A DNA stretch of 64,000 nucleotides. Source: Leucosporidium creatinivorum (Eukaryota; Basidiomycota; Microbotryomycetes; Leucosporidiales; Leucosporidiaceae). The position numbers were made by a program, and so were the translations under genes. The stretch covers positions 1,034,808 to 1,098,807 of the forward strand of contig BCKL01000001.1 of the NCBI GenBank assembly GCA_001600635.1, written 5' to 3'. The notes beneath the pieces are model-generated. The model saw nothing but the letters and a program-made list of their open reading frames with translations, did no database searches and had not been told where the DNA came from. The first letter of the stretch is position 1. Every line of letters begins with the position of its first letter. This document shows positions 10,801-21,419 of the stretch, in pieces.

Positions 10801-12838
10801 GGCACCTCCCTCGACGAGGAGCAGGCCAAATTTGGTGCGGTCGACCTTTCCAACCAGCAGACGATGCAGGGCGAGCTCAAGAAGCAGATGGCGAGCTTGG
10901 CGGAGTTTACCTTCTCGGCGTTCGAGGAGCGGATCCTCTACCTTCAGTCGTACGTCTTGAGCTCGGTCTTTATATGTGTCGACAATCAGCTGACTCTCAT
11001 CTATGCGCAGGACGAGTACCGAGGGCCTCAACTCCCCTGACACACGCTCACTCACCGAGCGCTACCTCACTCTTCGCTCCCGCTTCCTCAAGACGCTCGG
11101 TGAGTCGTCGACGGTCTCCTCCCTCCTCCTTCCAAAGCGTGACTGACCAACTCTAAATATCCGCAGTCACCGTCGGCAAAGTCAACCACGCCTACGAGCT
11201 CGCTGAGCGTCACCGCGACTTCCGCGCGCTCGTCGAGCTCTGCAACCACGCTCAGCACGGCTCGCGCCAGCGTATCCAGTTATTCATGGACAAGTACCGC
11301 GAGGAGTTTGCCTTTTCGCTGTATCAGTACTACATTGAGCAGAGTGAGCCGACTGAGCAGGTCGGACTCGACGCTCGCCTGCTGACCCCTTCGCCCACTC
11401 GCAGACCAACTTCGCGTACTGCTCGAGCAAGACGATGCCTACCGACCACTCCTCACCAGCTTCCTCGACTCGACCGACAACCCTCGTTCGTCCTCTCGCC
11501 TCCCTGCCCTGCCTCTCGATTGCCAGCTGACCTTCGTGTTCGCGGCGCAGACATCTCGTGGATCAACGACATCGCCATCGGCCGCTTTAGTAACGCCACC
11601 GATGCTCTCGTCGGCGAGGCACTCAAGGAGCAGAACTTGGCCCAGAAGAAGGTGAGCCTCGACCTGCTCGGCGGTCCCAAGATACTCGCTGACCGTCCCT
11701 CTCTCACCAGCTCATGCTGAGTCTCGGCAAGCTCTCGCAAGTCGCTCAATCGTCCAAGGAGACTTTGTTCACCGAGACTGTGCAGCGTGCGATTGAAGGT
11801 GCGTCTCCGTATCGCTATGCCTCGAGCACTCGCTGATTGAGATCCTCTCCCACAGTCGTCGACGACAAGCTGGATCTCGTCAACTCACAGGTGGAGCTCA
11901 AGGTCAAGTTCAACGACATCCTCTCGGGTAGTGAGAGTCGCCTCTCCCTCGAAGAGAAGAGCGAGGTCATCGCCGCTCGCGTCGCCCCCATCCTCGCCGA
12001 CCGACCAGCGTTCGCTCAGGTTCGTCCCGTCTCGGTTGAATCTACCTGTACGCTCTCGGCAGCGTCAGCTAACCTTTTCCTTCTCTACAGCTCTACGCCA
12101 AGCTCGTCAGCCAGCTGCTGCAAGGCCAGACGCTCACGCCCGAGGACCACATCGACCTCCTTACCCTCAAGGAGAATGTCGGCGAGCAATCAGGAGACTT
12201 CAGGTCGGCTCTGGAGATTCTTCAGCGCGCCAAGGTGAGTGTAGTGAGGCTTAGGTCTTGCCCGACCCGCTGCTGACCCTTCCCTCGCCCTCGCTTCTCA
12301 GGAGATCCCCGATGCGCGGAGACAGATCGAGTTGCAGGCGCTCTGGCGACGAGTCTACCTTCGCGACGAGTGAGCTTGCTCGTCTCTTCCGTTCAAGTGG
12401 GAGGCTGACCCTCTGCCTCGACAGCTGGGCTTCCCTTCGCGCGGCCGTCGGTCTCAAGGACGAGGAACTCGCTGGCACTCTGCGGAGTACGGCGCTATTC
12501 TCGACGCTCGCGGCTGCTTCCGTTGCTGGTACGTCGTCACAGTAGACGAGACTCTGCCGTAGGTCCACTCGCTGACATCTCCTCCCCTTCTCGCAGGCCT
12601 CCCCGACTCGCTCTACCTCGAACCGAGCCAGTCTCTCTTCAGCGGAACCGCCGAGGAGGTCGCCGCTCGCTTCCCCGAGCTGCCATCTCAGTCGATCGAG
12701 GCTCTGCTCGGAGACTTCGAGACGGAGAACCGCGAGCTGCTGGAGGCAATCCAGCAGCACGGGCTCGACTCATTCGCGACCGAGATCAACCGATTGCTGC
12801 AGGAGGGTGGCTCCGGTGATGTAGCGATGGCGGAGTAG
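7892..12838 (+). CDS. NUP133: Nucleoporin Nup133 (Y-complex scaffold)
   Basis: Twenty exons: 7892-8291, 8360-8457, 8518-9215, 9274-9418, 9477-9582, 9634-9975, 10034-10143, 10201-10292, 10350-10572, 10630-10949, 11011-11099, 11167-11343, 11405-11485, 11551-11651, 11711-11798, 11856-12019, 12091-12234, 12302-12369, 12425-12528 and 12597-12838. The product is 1097 aa, close to human and yeast Nup133 (about 1150). A disordered Ser/Thr/Pro/Arg N-tail is followed by a Nup133/Nup155-type beta-propeller (about residues 120-480; GFALLVSREHCFVWNW, GLLSISTLGSIRYWES, FVTFVDAVVMLSLAA) and an alpha-helical stack (YELAERHRDFRALVELCNH, EEFAFSLYQYYIEQ). It is the ring-anchoring tip of the Nup107-160 complex. 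The acceptor of exon 5 is the second AG (9476); the first would break the frame. Confidence 0.9.
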
Positions 12839-12842
12839 ATTT

Positions 12843-12886
12843 GTGCAAGCAGCGTGCAAGCAGCGTGCAAGCAGCGTGCAAGCAGC
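12843..12886 (+). repeat. Four perfect copies of an 11-bp unit in the NUP133 3' UTR
   Basis: The unit gtgcaagcagc is repeated four times without change, starting four bases after the NUP133 stop codon. It lies in the 3' UTR just before the convergent UFD1 gene. Perfect copies suggest recent slippage and likely variation between strains. Confidence 0.85.
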
Positions 12887-12990
12887 GATATCTCTTGCTC
12901 ACATCGAGTTGAGGATCTTATGCGAACGAGAGCAAAACGAAGTTACAAAGAGACACAAGCGAGCAGCGATCCGATATCCCCACGGCCTCC

Positions 12991-14837
12991 TCAATCATCG
13001 ATCTCAATCGTCTCGACCTTCTTCTTCCCCGACAAAGTGTTGCCAGCTCCCGAGAAGGCCACGTTGGGCTTCGCCTCCGCCGCCGCCGAGCTGGCCCTGG
13101 TCGAGGCCGAGCTGGTGGAAGGGGCTGCGCCCGCCGGGAGAGCTGCACCTGTCCTCGCGCGTCCAGAGAGAGTGTTGCCGGATCCAACGCCGGCAAAGGG
13201 GACGGGAGGGGCGTCCTCGGCGTCGGCTTTGGCAGCTTCCTCCTCTGCCGAGCCAGGGGGTGGGCGGACGTCGAAGCCGAAGAAGAGGTTGCCGAAGGGA
13301 ACGTTGAGTGCCGCAGGGACTTGACGACCACCGATTTGAGTGTCGGCGGTGATGATGCGAGGTTGGCTGCGAGGAGAAAACGTTCAGCGACGTTCGTAGC
13401 GAAGAAGGGCGCGAACTCACTCGGTCCTGATGATGCGACTACCCTCGTCGACGGCCTCGATCTTCTTGATCTTGACTCCCTTGCCCTTGATCCTCTTCCC
13501 ACTCAGACTGTTGCCGCTTCCCTTGAAAGCCTCCCAAGCCGCCTGCGCCGCCGAGCCATCCTTGCCTCCGGGCACGGGCGTCGCCGTTCCACTGCCCCTC
13601 GAGTCGACATCCTGAGTACCCGCCGTGTCGATCACAAACTTGTCCTTCATCGTCGGCGCAGCCTCACGAGGCTTGTACTCGGGTTCGACGTAGCCGAGCG
13701 GTGGGGCGAAGTCGACCTCGAGGTCGGTATCGATACAGGAGATGGCGGCTTCGGGCGGAGTGACTTCCATGATAAGAAGGCGGAAGGTGAGGGATTGGTA
13801 GCCGATCTCGATGATGTCGCCAGGACTGAGTACCGAGAAGTTGCGGAGCGCTTGCTCGAGACTGCGAAGGGCGAAGCGGAGTGAGCACACGCAGGCGGCG
13901 AGGCTCAGAGAAAGCCACATACACAGCCTTGGGATCGCTGACTTCGAGGAAATCGACACTCTGCGCCTGCAGCTTGATCATCTTTCCCTTCGGGAAGCGA
14001 GCTCCCCAGATGCGGATCGGGTCTCCCTCGTTGAGACGAAGCTGGTCCATGACCTGCGGAGGATGAGTTGGTGGTCAGTAGCCATACATACACTCGACCG
14101 AGCGATGTAGCTCACCCATTGCGGCAGGTTGACGGTTCCCTCTTGAGCGATGAACTCGAGGACTCCGACGTGAGTGTTGAGCTCGGGCATGGCAGGATTG
14201 GTGATCTCAAAGTCGAGAGGGAGCTCGATGTCGAGTTGAGCTGTAAGCAGATCGTCAGGTCAGCTCCTGCGTAGCTCCTTCGCGAGCGGAGCGACGCACT
14301 AATCTCGTCGAGCGCTGAGGGCGGCATCACGACTGTAGGAGAGTGAGGTCAGCTGGGAACGATGTACTATAGCACAGTAAGCTTTACGCACTCTTTCCTC
14401 CGTACATGAGGTTGGTCCTGCCTCCGCCCCAGCTCCTGCCCTCCTGCACCTCGAGAATCGCCGTCGAGTAAGCCTTGTACTGCCTCCTGAACGACTGTGC
14501 TGGTGCTCGAGCGAAAGCATGGCCTCCAAAGCCCGCCTGGAACGCTCCCGGGTGCATGCGACCTCCTCCCATTGCTCCAAAGATGTCGCCCAAGCCAGCT
14601 GCAGCGGCAGGCGGTTGCTGTACGGGAGGAGCGACGGCGCGGGGCACGGGAGGGTCATCGTCCACTATGAAGGCGTCGTCGTCGTACTCCTCGTATTCCT
14701 CGTCGCTCGGTAGGTCCTGGAACTCTTCGTCGCTGCTCTATTGTGGCGGGGAAGGTGAGAACGCGTCAGCGGGAGCTCTGCTGGCTTGTAGGGGCACAGC
14801 GGTGAGCTCTAGAGAGCTGCAGCGAGTAGCCTACCAT
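12991..14837 (-). CDS. UFD1: Ubiquitin fusion degradation protein 1 (Cdc48 cofactor)
   Basis: Exons, minus strand: 14835-14837 (only the ATG), 14392-14737, 14300-14332, 14116-14240, 13923-14053, 13421-13861 and 12991-13366; 484 aa, phases close. Ufd1 with Npl4 recruits ubiquitylated proteins to Cdc48/p97 in ER-associated and other degradation. Family landmarks are MYGGKIVMPPSALDEI, HVGVLEFIAQEGTVNLPQW, DFLEVSDPKAVLEQALRNFSVLSPGD and VDFAPPLGYVEPEY, then two SGNSLSG/SGNTLSG-type Cdc48-binding repeats plus a third near the C-terminus (SGAGNTLSGKK). The N-terminus differs from animals in having an acidic stretch (SSDEEFQDLPSDEEYEEYDDD) and a Pro/Ala/Gly region before the domain. The ATG-only first exon is read from an ATG directly followed by GTAGGC and a good CTGAC..AATAG end. 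Confidence 0.92.
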
Positions 14838-15184
14838 GTTGGTGGTGTGCTGTTGAGACGAGGCGAGGTTGTGGTCGGGGGGAGAGCTTGCTCACGGCGC
14901 TCGAGCTTCGGGGCGCCCTCTGGGTCCAGCTCGCTTGGACGACTGTTGACGAGTCCGCTCGAGGAGTCGCAAGCAGAGGAGCAGAGGCTCTGAGAGCTTG
15001 CATCGACCGCTTCTGCTTACTCTCGCTGGCCGCCCGACTGGACCCAGCCCCTAGCCAGCTTCGCCGAAGGCTGTCGGACGAGCAACGCCGAGCTGGTCTA
15101 TAACCAAGTCTTATGACCTTGCAACACTTTCTTGAGCTTATACTGACACTCTAGGACCTATAACAATCTCGTCTGCACCCGCAT
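14838..15184. other. UFD1 5' UTR/promoter and AACS 3' end
   Basis: 347 bp between two minus-strand genes: upstream leader of UFD1 and terminator side of the acetoacetyl-CoA synthetase gene. No conserved feature recognised. Confidence 0.35.
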
Positions 15185-18107
15185 CTACAGCTTGGCCTTG
15201 CCCGGCAGCTTGAGCTCGGGATGGTTGACGAAGAAGCGAAGAGACTGAGGGTCCTCGGCGGAGCTGAGGTTGAGCTTGTCGTATGGGATGCCGTTGATGA
15301 GCTTCTTGACGGGAATCTGAAGGGTGGCGCAGCGGGAGAGTCAGCGAGACGCTCATGATCGCTCCTCGGCGCTGACTTCAGCGAGCGAAATGCAGGGCGA
15401 CTCACCTCTAGACGCTTGCCGTTGGTCGTGTAAGGGATCTTATCACAGTTGATGATCTTGGCTGGGACGTGTCGGTTGCTCAACTTGCTGCGAATGGCGG
15501 CCTTGATCTCGCCGACGATGGTTTCGTTGAGGCGGCCCTCCATCGGCTTGACGAAGAGGATGCTATCGAAAGAGCAAGAGGTCAGCTCGCATCCACAGAG
15601 CTCGAGTCTTGGCGTGCACTCACACTCGCTCATCACCATCACCGAGCTTCTGCGCGACGGCGAGGCAGTCCTCAACCGACTTGATCTCCTCGACGACCGA
15701 GTAGATCTCGGCAGAGCCGAAGCGTACACCCTGAGGGTTGAGCACGCCGTCGGAGCTACAAAAAGATAGCCAAGTCAGCCGAGCTCAAGCAAACGGGGAT
15801 CAAGATGACAGAGCAGGCTCACCGACCGAACACGGTTACTCCTCCTGTCAGCGAGTGCACCTCGATCCAGTCTCCCTGCGTCCAAACGGGCTGTTTGAAC
15901 GCCTCAAAGTAGGCCTCGCGGTATCGGACGTTGCCCTCATCGCCCCAGAATCCGATGGGCATGTTGGGGAACGGCTTAACCTGCGAGAGCGAGCGGTCAG
16001 CGGGTCGTGGCGAAACCATAGCTCGGCGAGGGAACGTACGATAACCATCTCTCCTTGACCGTCTAGAATAGACTTGCCATCGTCGTCCCAGGCGTGCAGG
16101 TCCATGCCCTGCGCAGTAGAAGGTCAGCCGAGCTCGAGGGGCGGCGAACGATGTCGATGGGAACGTACGAGTCCCTTGCAGGTGATCTCGGCGTGGTGCG
16201 TGGTGAGAGAAGGGGCGCTGCCGATGAAGAGGTTGCAGATCTGGTGCGGCCGAGTGGTCAGCTCGCGGGTGAAGGCTCGGCGTTCGAATAGAAGCTCACG
16301 TCGGTTCCTCCAGTACCGTTATTGATCCACTATGATTGGAGAGAGTCAGTACAAATATAAAGATAAATCTCAGGCGCGACTCACCACTCGCTGGCCGACA
16401 TTGAGGTGGACCCAGTCGTACAGATCGCCCTTCTTATCTCGGAGCAAGAAGAAGGTCAGCTCGGAAGTCGAGGCGGCTCGGCGCTCGAGCGTAGAGAGAG
16501 GCTCACCAGCACGGAGCCAGCGGTTGCTATGGCCTTGAGCGACTTGAGGGAGTGGTGCTTGTTCGGCTCGTAACCAGCAGTCTCGAGTACTTGGAGGAAG
16601 CGAGGCGAGATGCCGAGGCAGGTGATCTTGTATTTGTCGACCAGCTGGAAGAGGATGGACTGAGGCGAGAGCGGCGAGCCGTCGTAGGCGACGACTGTAA
16701 CGCCGTTTGCGCCGGTGCCCAGACTGTAGTTCCACATCATCCAGCCGAGCGTCGAGAACTGAGCGAGATTCGGCGAAGAGAATGGATCAGCGAGGCTCGG
16801 ACGTCTCTTCTTCGGCTTGGAGGCCTCGACCTACCTGTAGGAAGATATCCCCCGGTCGGTAGTTGTTCTGGAAGGTGCTGTAGGCGGGTAAGATGTTCAG
16901 ATCGAGCTTCGAGAGGGATAGTCCTCGTTAGACTCACTTGGTCATCTTCTGCGATAGGACCATCCCACCAGCCGAGTGGACGATGCACTTGGGCTTTCCA
17001 GTCGTTCCACTGCTGAAGAGAATCCACAAAGGAGCCATCGCAGGTCCTCGCCAGAATTGTATCTCCTTCGGCGCTCCTTGTCCCGCGGCGACGACGTCCG
17101 TGTAGATGGACCAGTCGCGCCCTTTGCGGTCGGAAGGCAGTGGAATACGCGGCGTGCGATCCTTGCTGAGCTGTCCGACCACGATGACCTTCTGGACCGA
17201 GGGAAGGGCGTCGAGGATGGTGAGGAGCTTTTCGTAGATGGGGATGGTCTTGCCGGCGTAGCGATACTCGTCGGCGGTGAACAGGACCTTGGGCTGAATC
17301 TGGGTGAGGCGCTCGAGAACGGCGCTGGTGCCGAACTCGGAGGGCGTCGAGGACCAAATGGCGCCAATGGAGGCGGCAGCGAGAGAGGCGACGATCATCT
17401 CGGCGTTGGACGGAGCGAAAGCGCCAACTACGTCTCCAGGTCGAACTCCCATGGCCTTGAGCGAGTGTCCAAGAGTGCGAACCTCCTGGTAGAGCTCCTC
17501 GAACGAGAGCTTGCGGAGGAAAGTGGAGTCGAGGTACTCGGGCGAGGAAGGCGAGAAGGAAGGGTCAGGCTCGACGACGCTGATGATGGCGTCGGCGTTC
17601 GAGCGTGCGTTCTTGTGCGAGAGGAGCATGTTCTGTAGCAAGAGGTGAAGCTCAGTAGACGTCAAGGGGTGGTCGACGAAGGAGCTCACCTCGGCGAAGT
17701 TGAGCCTCGCCCGAATGAGCCTCGGGTTGACCTCATTCATCGGTACAGAGTCGTCGAAGAGGATGTCACTGATGTGTCGAGTCAGCTACGAGCTTCCTCG
17801 GGGGTCTCGACATTACTCACCCTTCCATCTCGCCGATGATGCCGGTGAACTCCCAAGTCGCCTTCCAGAACTCGTTCAACTGCAAGGAAAGGGTCAGCCG
17901 AGGTCTTGTAATCTTCTGAGGCTACAAACTCACATTCTTCACACTCCAAGCATGCAACTCCCAGTAATCGAGCAGGTTCAAGCCGTGCCTTTGGTTGACG
18001 AACCGCCTGAACTCGCTGTCCTGCGTTAGATCAGCTTCCGCTGCTGTAGGCTTGTAGAAGACGGTTCGCTTGCTGGGAAGCGGTGCGAGGATCTGCGGGG
18101 GTGCCAT
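15185..18107 (-). CDS. AACS: Acetoacetyl-CoA synthetase
   Basis: Fourteen exons, minus strand: 17934-18107, 17821-17879, 17690-17768, 16938-17632, 16835-16877, 16507-16758, 16385-16432, 16300-16329, 16169-16240, 16040-16108, 15823-15980, 15624-15755, 15406-15562 and 15185-15316; 699 aa. It activates acetoacetate to acetoacetyl-CoA with ATP in the cytosol, feeding sterol or fatty-acid synthesis. It belongs to the ANL adenylate-forming superfamily. Motif A3 is LFSSGTTGKPKCIVHSAGG. Other landmarks are GAIWSSTPSEFG, FSTLGWMMWNYSL, NNGTGGTD, MPIGFWGDEGN, GDGDERVILFVKP and the C-terminal lysine motif TTNGKRLEIPVKKLI. The order and spacing fit AACS rather than acetyl-CoA synthetase, which lacks this GGTD and PYTTNGK arrangement. 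The acceptor for exon 7 (KGDLYDWV) is chosen by frame and family alignment. Confidence 0.9.
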
Positions 18108-18460
18108 CGTGTCGAGGTCGAGGGCTGCTGGTGCTGCTTCGGCAAGAGCGGCGCGAGGGTGGGGGGAGGGGAAAGGAGGGCTGGTCTGTGAGGTACTGCA
18201 GGCGAAGGTCGATGTTCGGTCGAGTTGTATGCAAGTGCTCGGTCGTCGAGATGTCAAGCAGAACGCTGCAGTCGGAGTTCAACCCACCGGCAACGAAGTG
18301 TCGGCAGAAGAATCGCCCCCGGAGCTGAGGCTCTCGTTTCCGGGGCCTCGAGGGGTGTGATTCAAATGTACTTCGCTGCACAAGACCAAGAACAGGAAAG
18401 TGCTCGCCAGAAGGTAGCAGGCTTCCTGTGCGATGGGGGAGCGTTTCGAATTTCACTCCT
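18108..18460. other. AACS promoter/NDC1 3' end
   Basis: 353 bp between two minus-strand genes. It holds the AACS leader with CT/GA-rich stretches; nothing else recognised. Confidence 0.35.
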
Positions 18461-21139
18461 TTAACCCCAGTCTACGAGCAGCTGCAGCCGTGTTGCGATG
18501 GCAGTGGGGAAGCCTGCGAAGGAACAGAGTCAGTACTCGAACGAGGTCAAGTCTGAACCACAGCGACTCACGGAACTCGGACAGGAAGGGCTCAAACTCG
18601 GTGACGATCTCGCGAACACCGGTGCGAAGAGCTGTGAAACGAAGGCAGGGTCAGCGTCAGGCAGCGAAAGCATTGCTAGCACGCGAAACTTACCAAGCTG
18701 CACAGGTGCGACCTGCTCGGCAATCTCTTTGACCGTCTCGTCCTTCTCCCACCCGGGCAGCCTCTCCGCCGAAGCCGTGAGATCCTTGACGAGGTCGTCC
18801 AGAATATCGAGGTAGCGCACGAAGGCTTCGAGGATCTTGGGGATATCGTGCTGAGCTACGCCGTAGGGATCTTCCTTGAGCGAGGCGCAGAGGAGGTTGG
18901 CGAGAGCTGCGAATGAGAGCGCAAAGGTCAGCTCCGGACTGGCAAGTCAAAGTCGACGCTCACTCACCTCCAATAGCCCAGATAACTTCTCTCCTCCTCG
19001 CCACACATGCTCCCACAACCAACTCTGGCCGCTTGGTGAACAGCGAACCACGCCACGCAGTGGGGATCCAGCTCGCGAGCTTCTCCTCAAAGCCCACGAC
19101 CGCCTGAACTACCGCTGCCACCGGTGCTGTAGCAGCAGAGGCAGGCTGATCCGAAGCTCCCGTCTGGAAGATGGAGGGTACGCGAGAAGTCGCGGCCGAG
19201 ATGGAGGAGGAGATGGCCGAGGAGACGGCGGAGGGAGCTGCCAAGGTCGAGGGCGCTGAGCTAGCGGCGAGGGTGTCGAGGAAGGTCTTCCTCTTGGGGG
19301 CGAAAATATTCTCGTTGCGAATGGCGACGCTGGGCGAGTTGGAAGGGGACGAGGGGGCGCCCGCTGTAGGTGCGGCGGCGCTGGGTTGGGGAGCTGAGAG
19401 GAGGGTCAGCACGCGAAGTGAGTAAGCAAAGGCGATGTAGAGCGCACCAGCAATACGTCCACGGCCCTTGGCGCGCTGCAACTCCGTCCCAACGAGCTTC
19501 AGCGACTCGCGCGAGATCTCGGCCCAAGCTCCTCGTGCGCTGTCGGGCTTGATGTCGGTGAAGATGTTTTGGCGACGCGCGGGATTCGTGAGAGTGAGGG
19601 TTGAAAGCTCGAGGTAGGCGAAGTGCTGTCGATGGGCAGGTGATAGAGTCAGGAGGTGAGGACAGCGGCTGGGCGAGGAAGCGACTAACCTGGAAGTACG
19701 ACTCCTCCGAGCGAAGGCCCGAGATGAGGCAGTGGTTCGGGTTGGTCGAGAAGTGCGAGACCGATGCGGGCTGCAGAGAGGAATCGGTGAGCTCGAGCGG
19801 AGAGCGCGCGACCGAGGCGACGAACATGGGTAGCGTAGACCTCGAAGACGAGATGAGCGACCTCCCAGACCACGACGATCAAGAAGGAGCTAGCGAACGA
19901 CCTCGCGATGAGCGTGAACGAGTAGGCCGCGTTCGAGCGGAGCATGGTGTAGAGGTATGGCCTGCGGCGAAGGGGTAGGAGGTAAGCCGAGCGCTCGGAT
20001 CAGGCTCTGGAGATCAACGCACCGGGCCCAAGGTCCGACGAAGCTGGTGACGATGAGCTTGAGGATCGGTTGACGGACCAGAATGTAGGTCGAGAAGAAG
20101 AGGGCGTTGGCTACGAGCACTGAGCGAATGGCGAGAGGAGCTCGGAGCGCTGCCTTGGCCTTGAGACGAGCAGGGATGAGGGCCTGTAGGGATGAGAGCA
20201 AGGTCAGCTGTTGTAGTTCACCCCCGTAAGCTCGACGACTCACCGAAGCGTCCTCATCGAACTGGACTCGCGACCGAGCGCTTAGGACATGCTCGACCGT
20301 CGCGTAAACAGCAATGAAGCCATGCAAGAGGCTCAAGAACACTCTCCTCTCATTCAAGATATACAATCCTCGTCTGCGTAAGCCAAGGATCAGCCCCAAC
20401 GCTCCACAGCAGCGAGAAGCGACGAGCTCACCCTTCATGGTAGGTCAAGACGCCCAACTGAGGTGCCCTGGAGGTGTATCCCGCGCACCAGATATAAGAG
20501 GTCGATAGTGAGAGAGCTCCGAGGAAGTAGGCGAGGAAGATGGGGAGGGTAGAAGGGTTGCGGAGCGAGATGAGTTGAGAGAATCGAGTCGCGGTGGAGG
20601 GGAGAGAGGCTGTGGGCCAGAGGAGAGGTTAGAAAGCTTGAGAGCGGACAGAGGGGAAGATAGACGCACTGGTGATGGTCTGCTTGCGCAAGACGATGAT
20701 AGGCAGCGCGCCGAGGAAGGCGAGCGGCGAGAAGAGCAGCGCGGGCAGGATGTTGTAGAACGAGCCTGTTGGTGCATCGAGGTCAGCTAGGAGCTCACCG
20801 TGCTATGGAGCAGAACTAGAGAGCTCACCTGGCAGCTCCTTAGGGTCGAAACGAGCTACATGCAGGGCAAGAAGCGCAGCACCGGCTGTGAGGATGAACA
20901 TGTTCTTGAGGCGCTTCTGCAGGACGATCTGTGTATGTAGCGACTTGGCGTGAGCTCGACATTCATCGTAAACATTGCCTCGAGCTACTGACCTTGAAGA
21001 ACGGCACATAGCTCTGCGTGGAGGGGAGCACCGAAGGCGCTGACCGGACGCTGAGGAAGTCAGAGACGCTCGTCGTTGGAGGTGCACCTTGTGCGCTGCC
21101 AGACACTGGTGGCCGAGCAAAGGGACTATAAGTCGCCAT
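18461..21139 (-). CDS. NDC1: Nucleoporin Ndc1 (pore membrane and spindle pole body anchor)
   Basis: Thirteen exons, minus strand: 20993-21139, 20829-20928, 20670-20765, 20432-20609, 20244-20373, 20023-20183, 19826-19961, 19690-19770, 19448-19625, 18968-19393, 18694-18906, 18572-18631 and 18461-18513; 652 aa, the usual Ndc1 length. The N-terminal half has six hydrophobic segments (MFILTAGAALLALHVA, FYNILPALLFSPLAFLGALPIIV, LPIFLAYFLGALSLSTSYIW, FLSLLHGFIAVYAT, SVLVANALFFSTYILV, FLIVVVWEVAHLVFEVY). The soluble C-terminal half carries conserved blocks HFAYLEL, DIKPDSARGAWAEISRE and WIPTAWRGSLFTKRPELVVGAC. It inserts pores and spindle pole bodies into the nuclear envelope. The final exon is only 53 nt and rests on phase and a good acceptor. 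Confidence 0.88.
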
Positions 21140-21419
21140 ATTGCAGCTCAGAAGCTGCGAGAGGCGAGTCGAGCTGCAGAAGTCGAGGAGGCAGAGCTTG
21201 GGAATCGTTCAACTCTCGCGACCAAGTCCATTTCTCGGCTGGAGCTTCGAGGTTCGGAAGTCGTGAAATTGCTGTGTACAAGAGCTAAGCGAAGTGATGT
21301 AGGTAGAGGGGAATAAGAAGCTAGAGCGTGAATTGTGACACAAACAAAGGGAGCGAGATCTAGACAGAAGCGCGAACGACGAAACGAAAGGGAAGAGGGA
21401 GAGCGAGAGGAAGCTTTAA

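Noticed and set aside
10327-11055. 242-codon minus-strand frame inside NUP133
   Set aside because: Antisense of conserved NUP133 exons.
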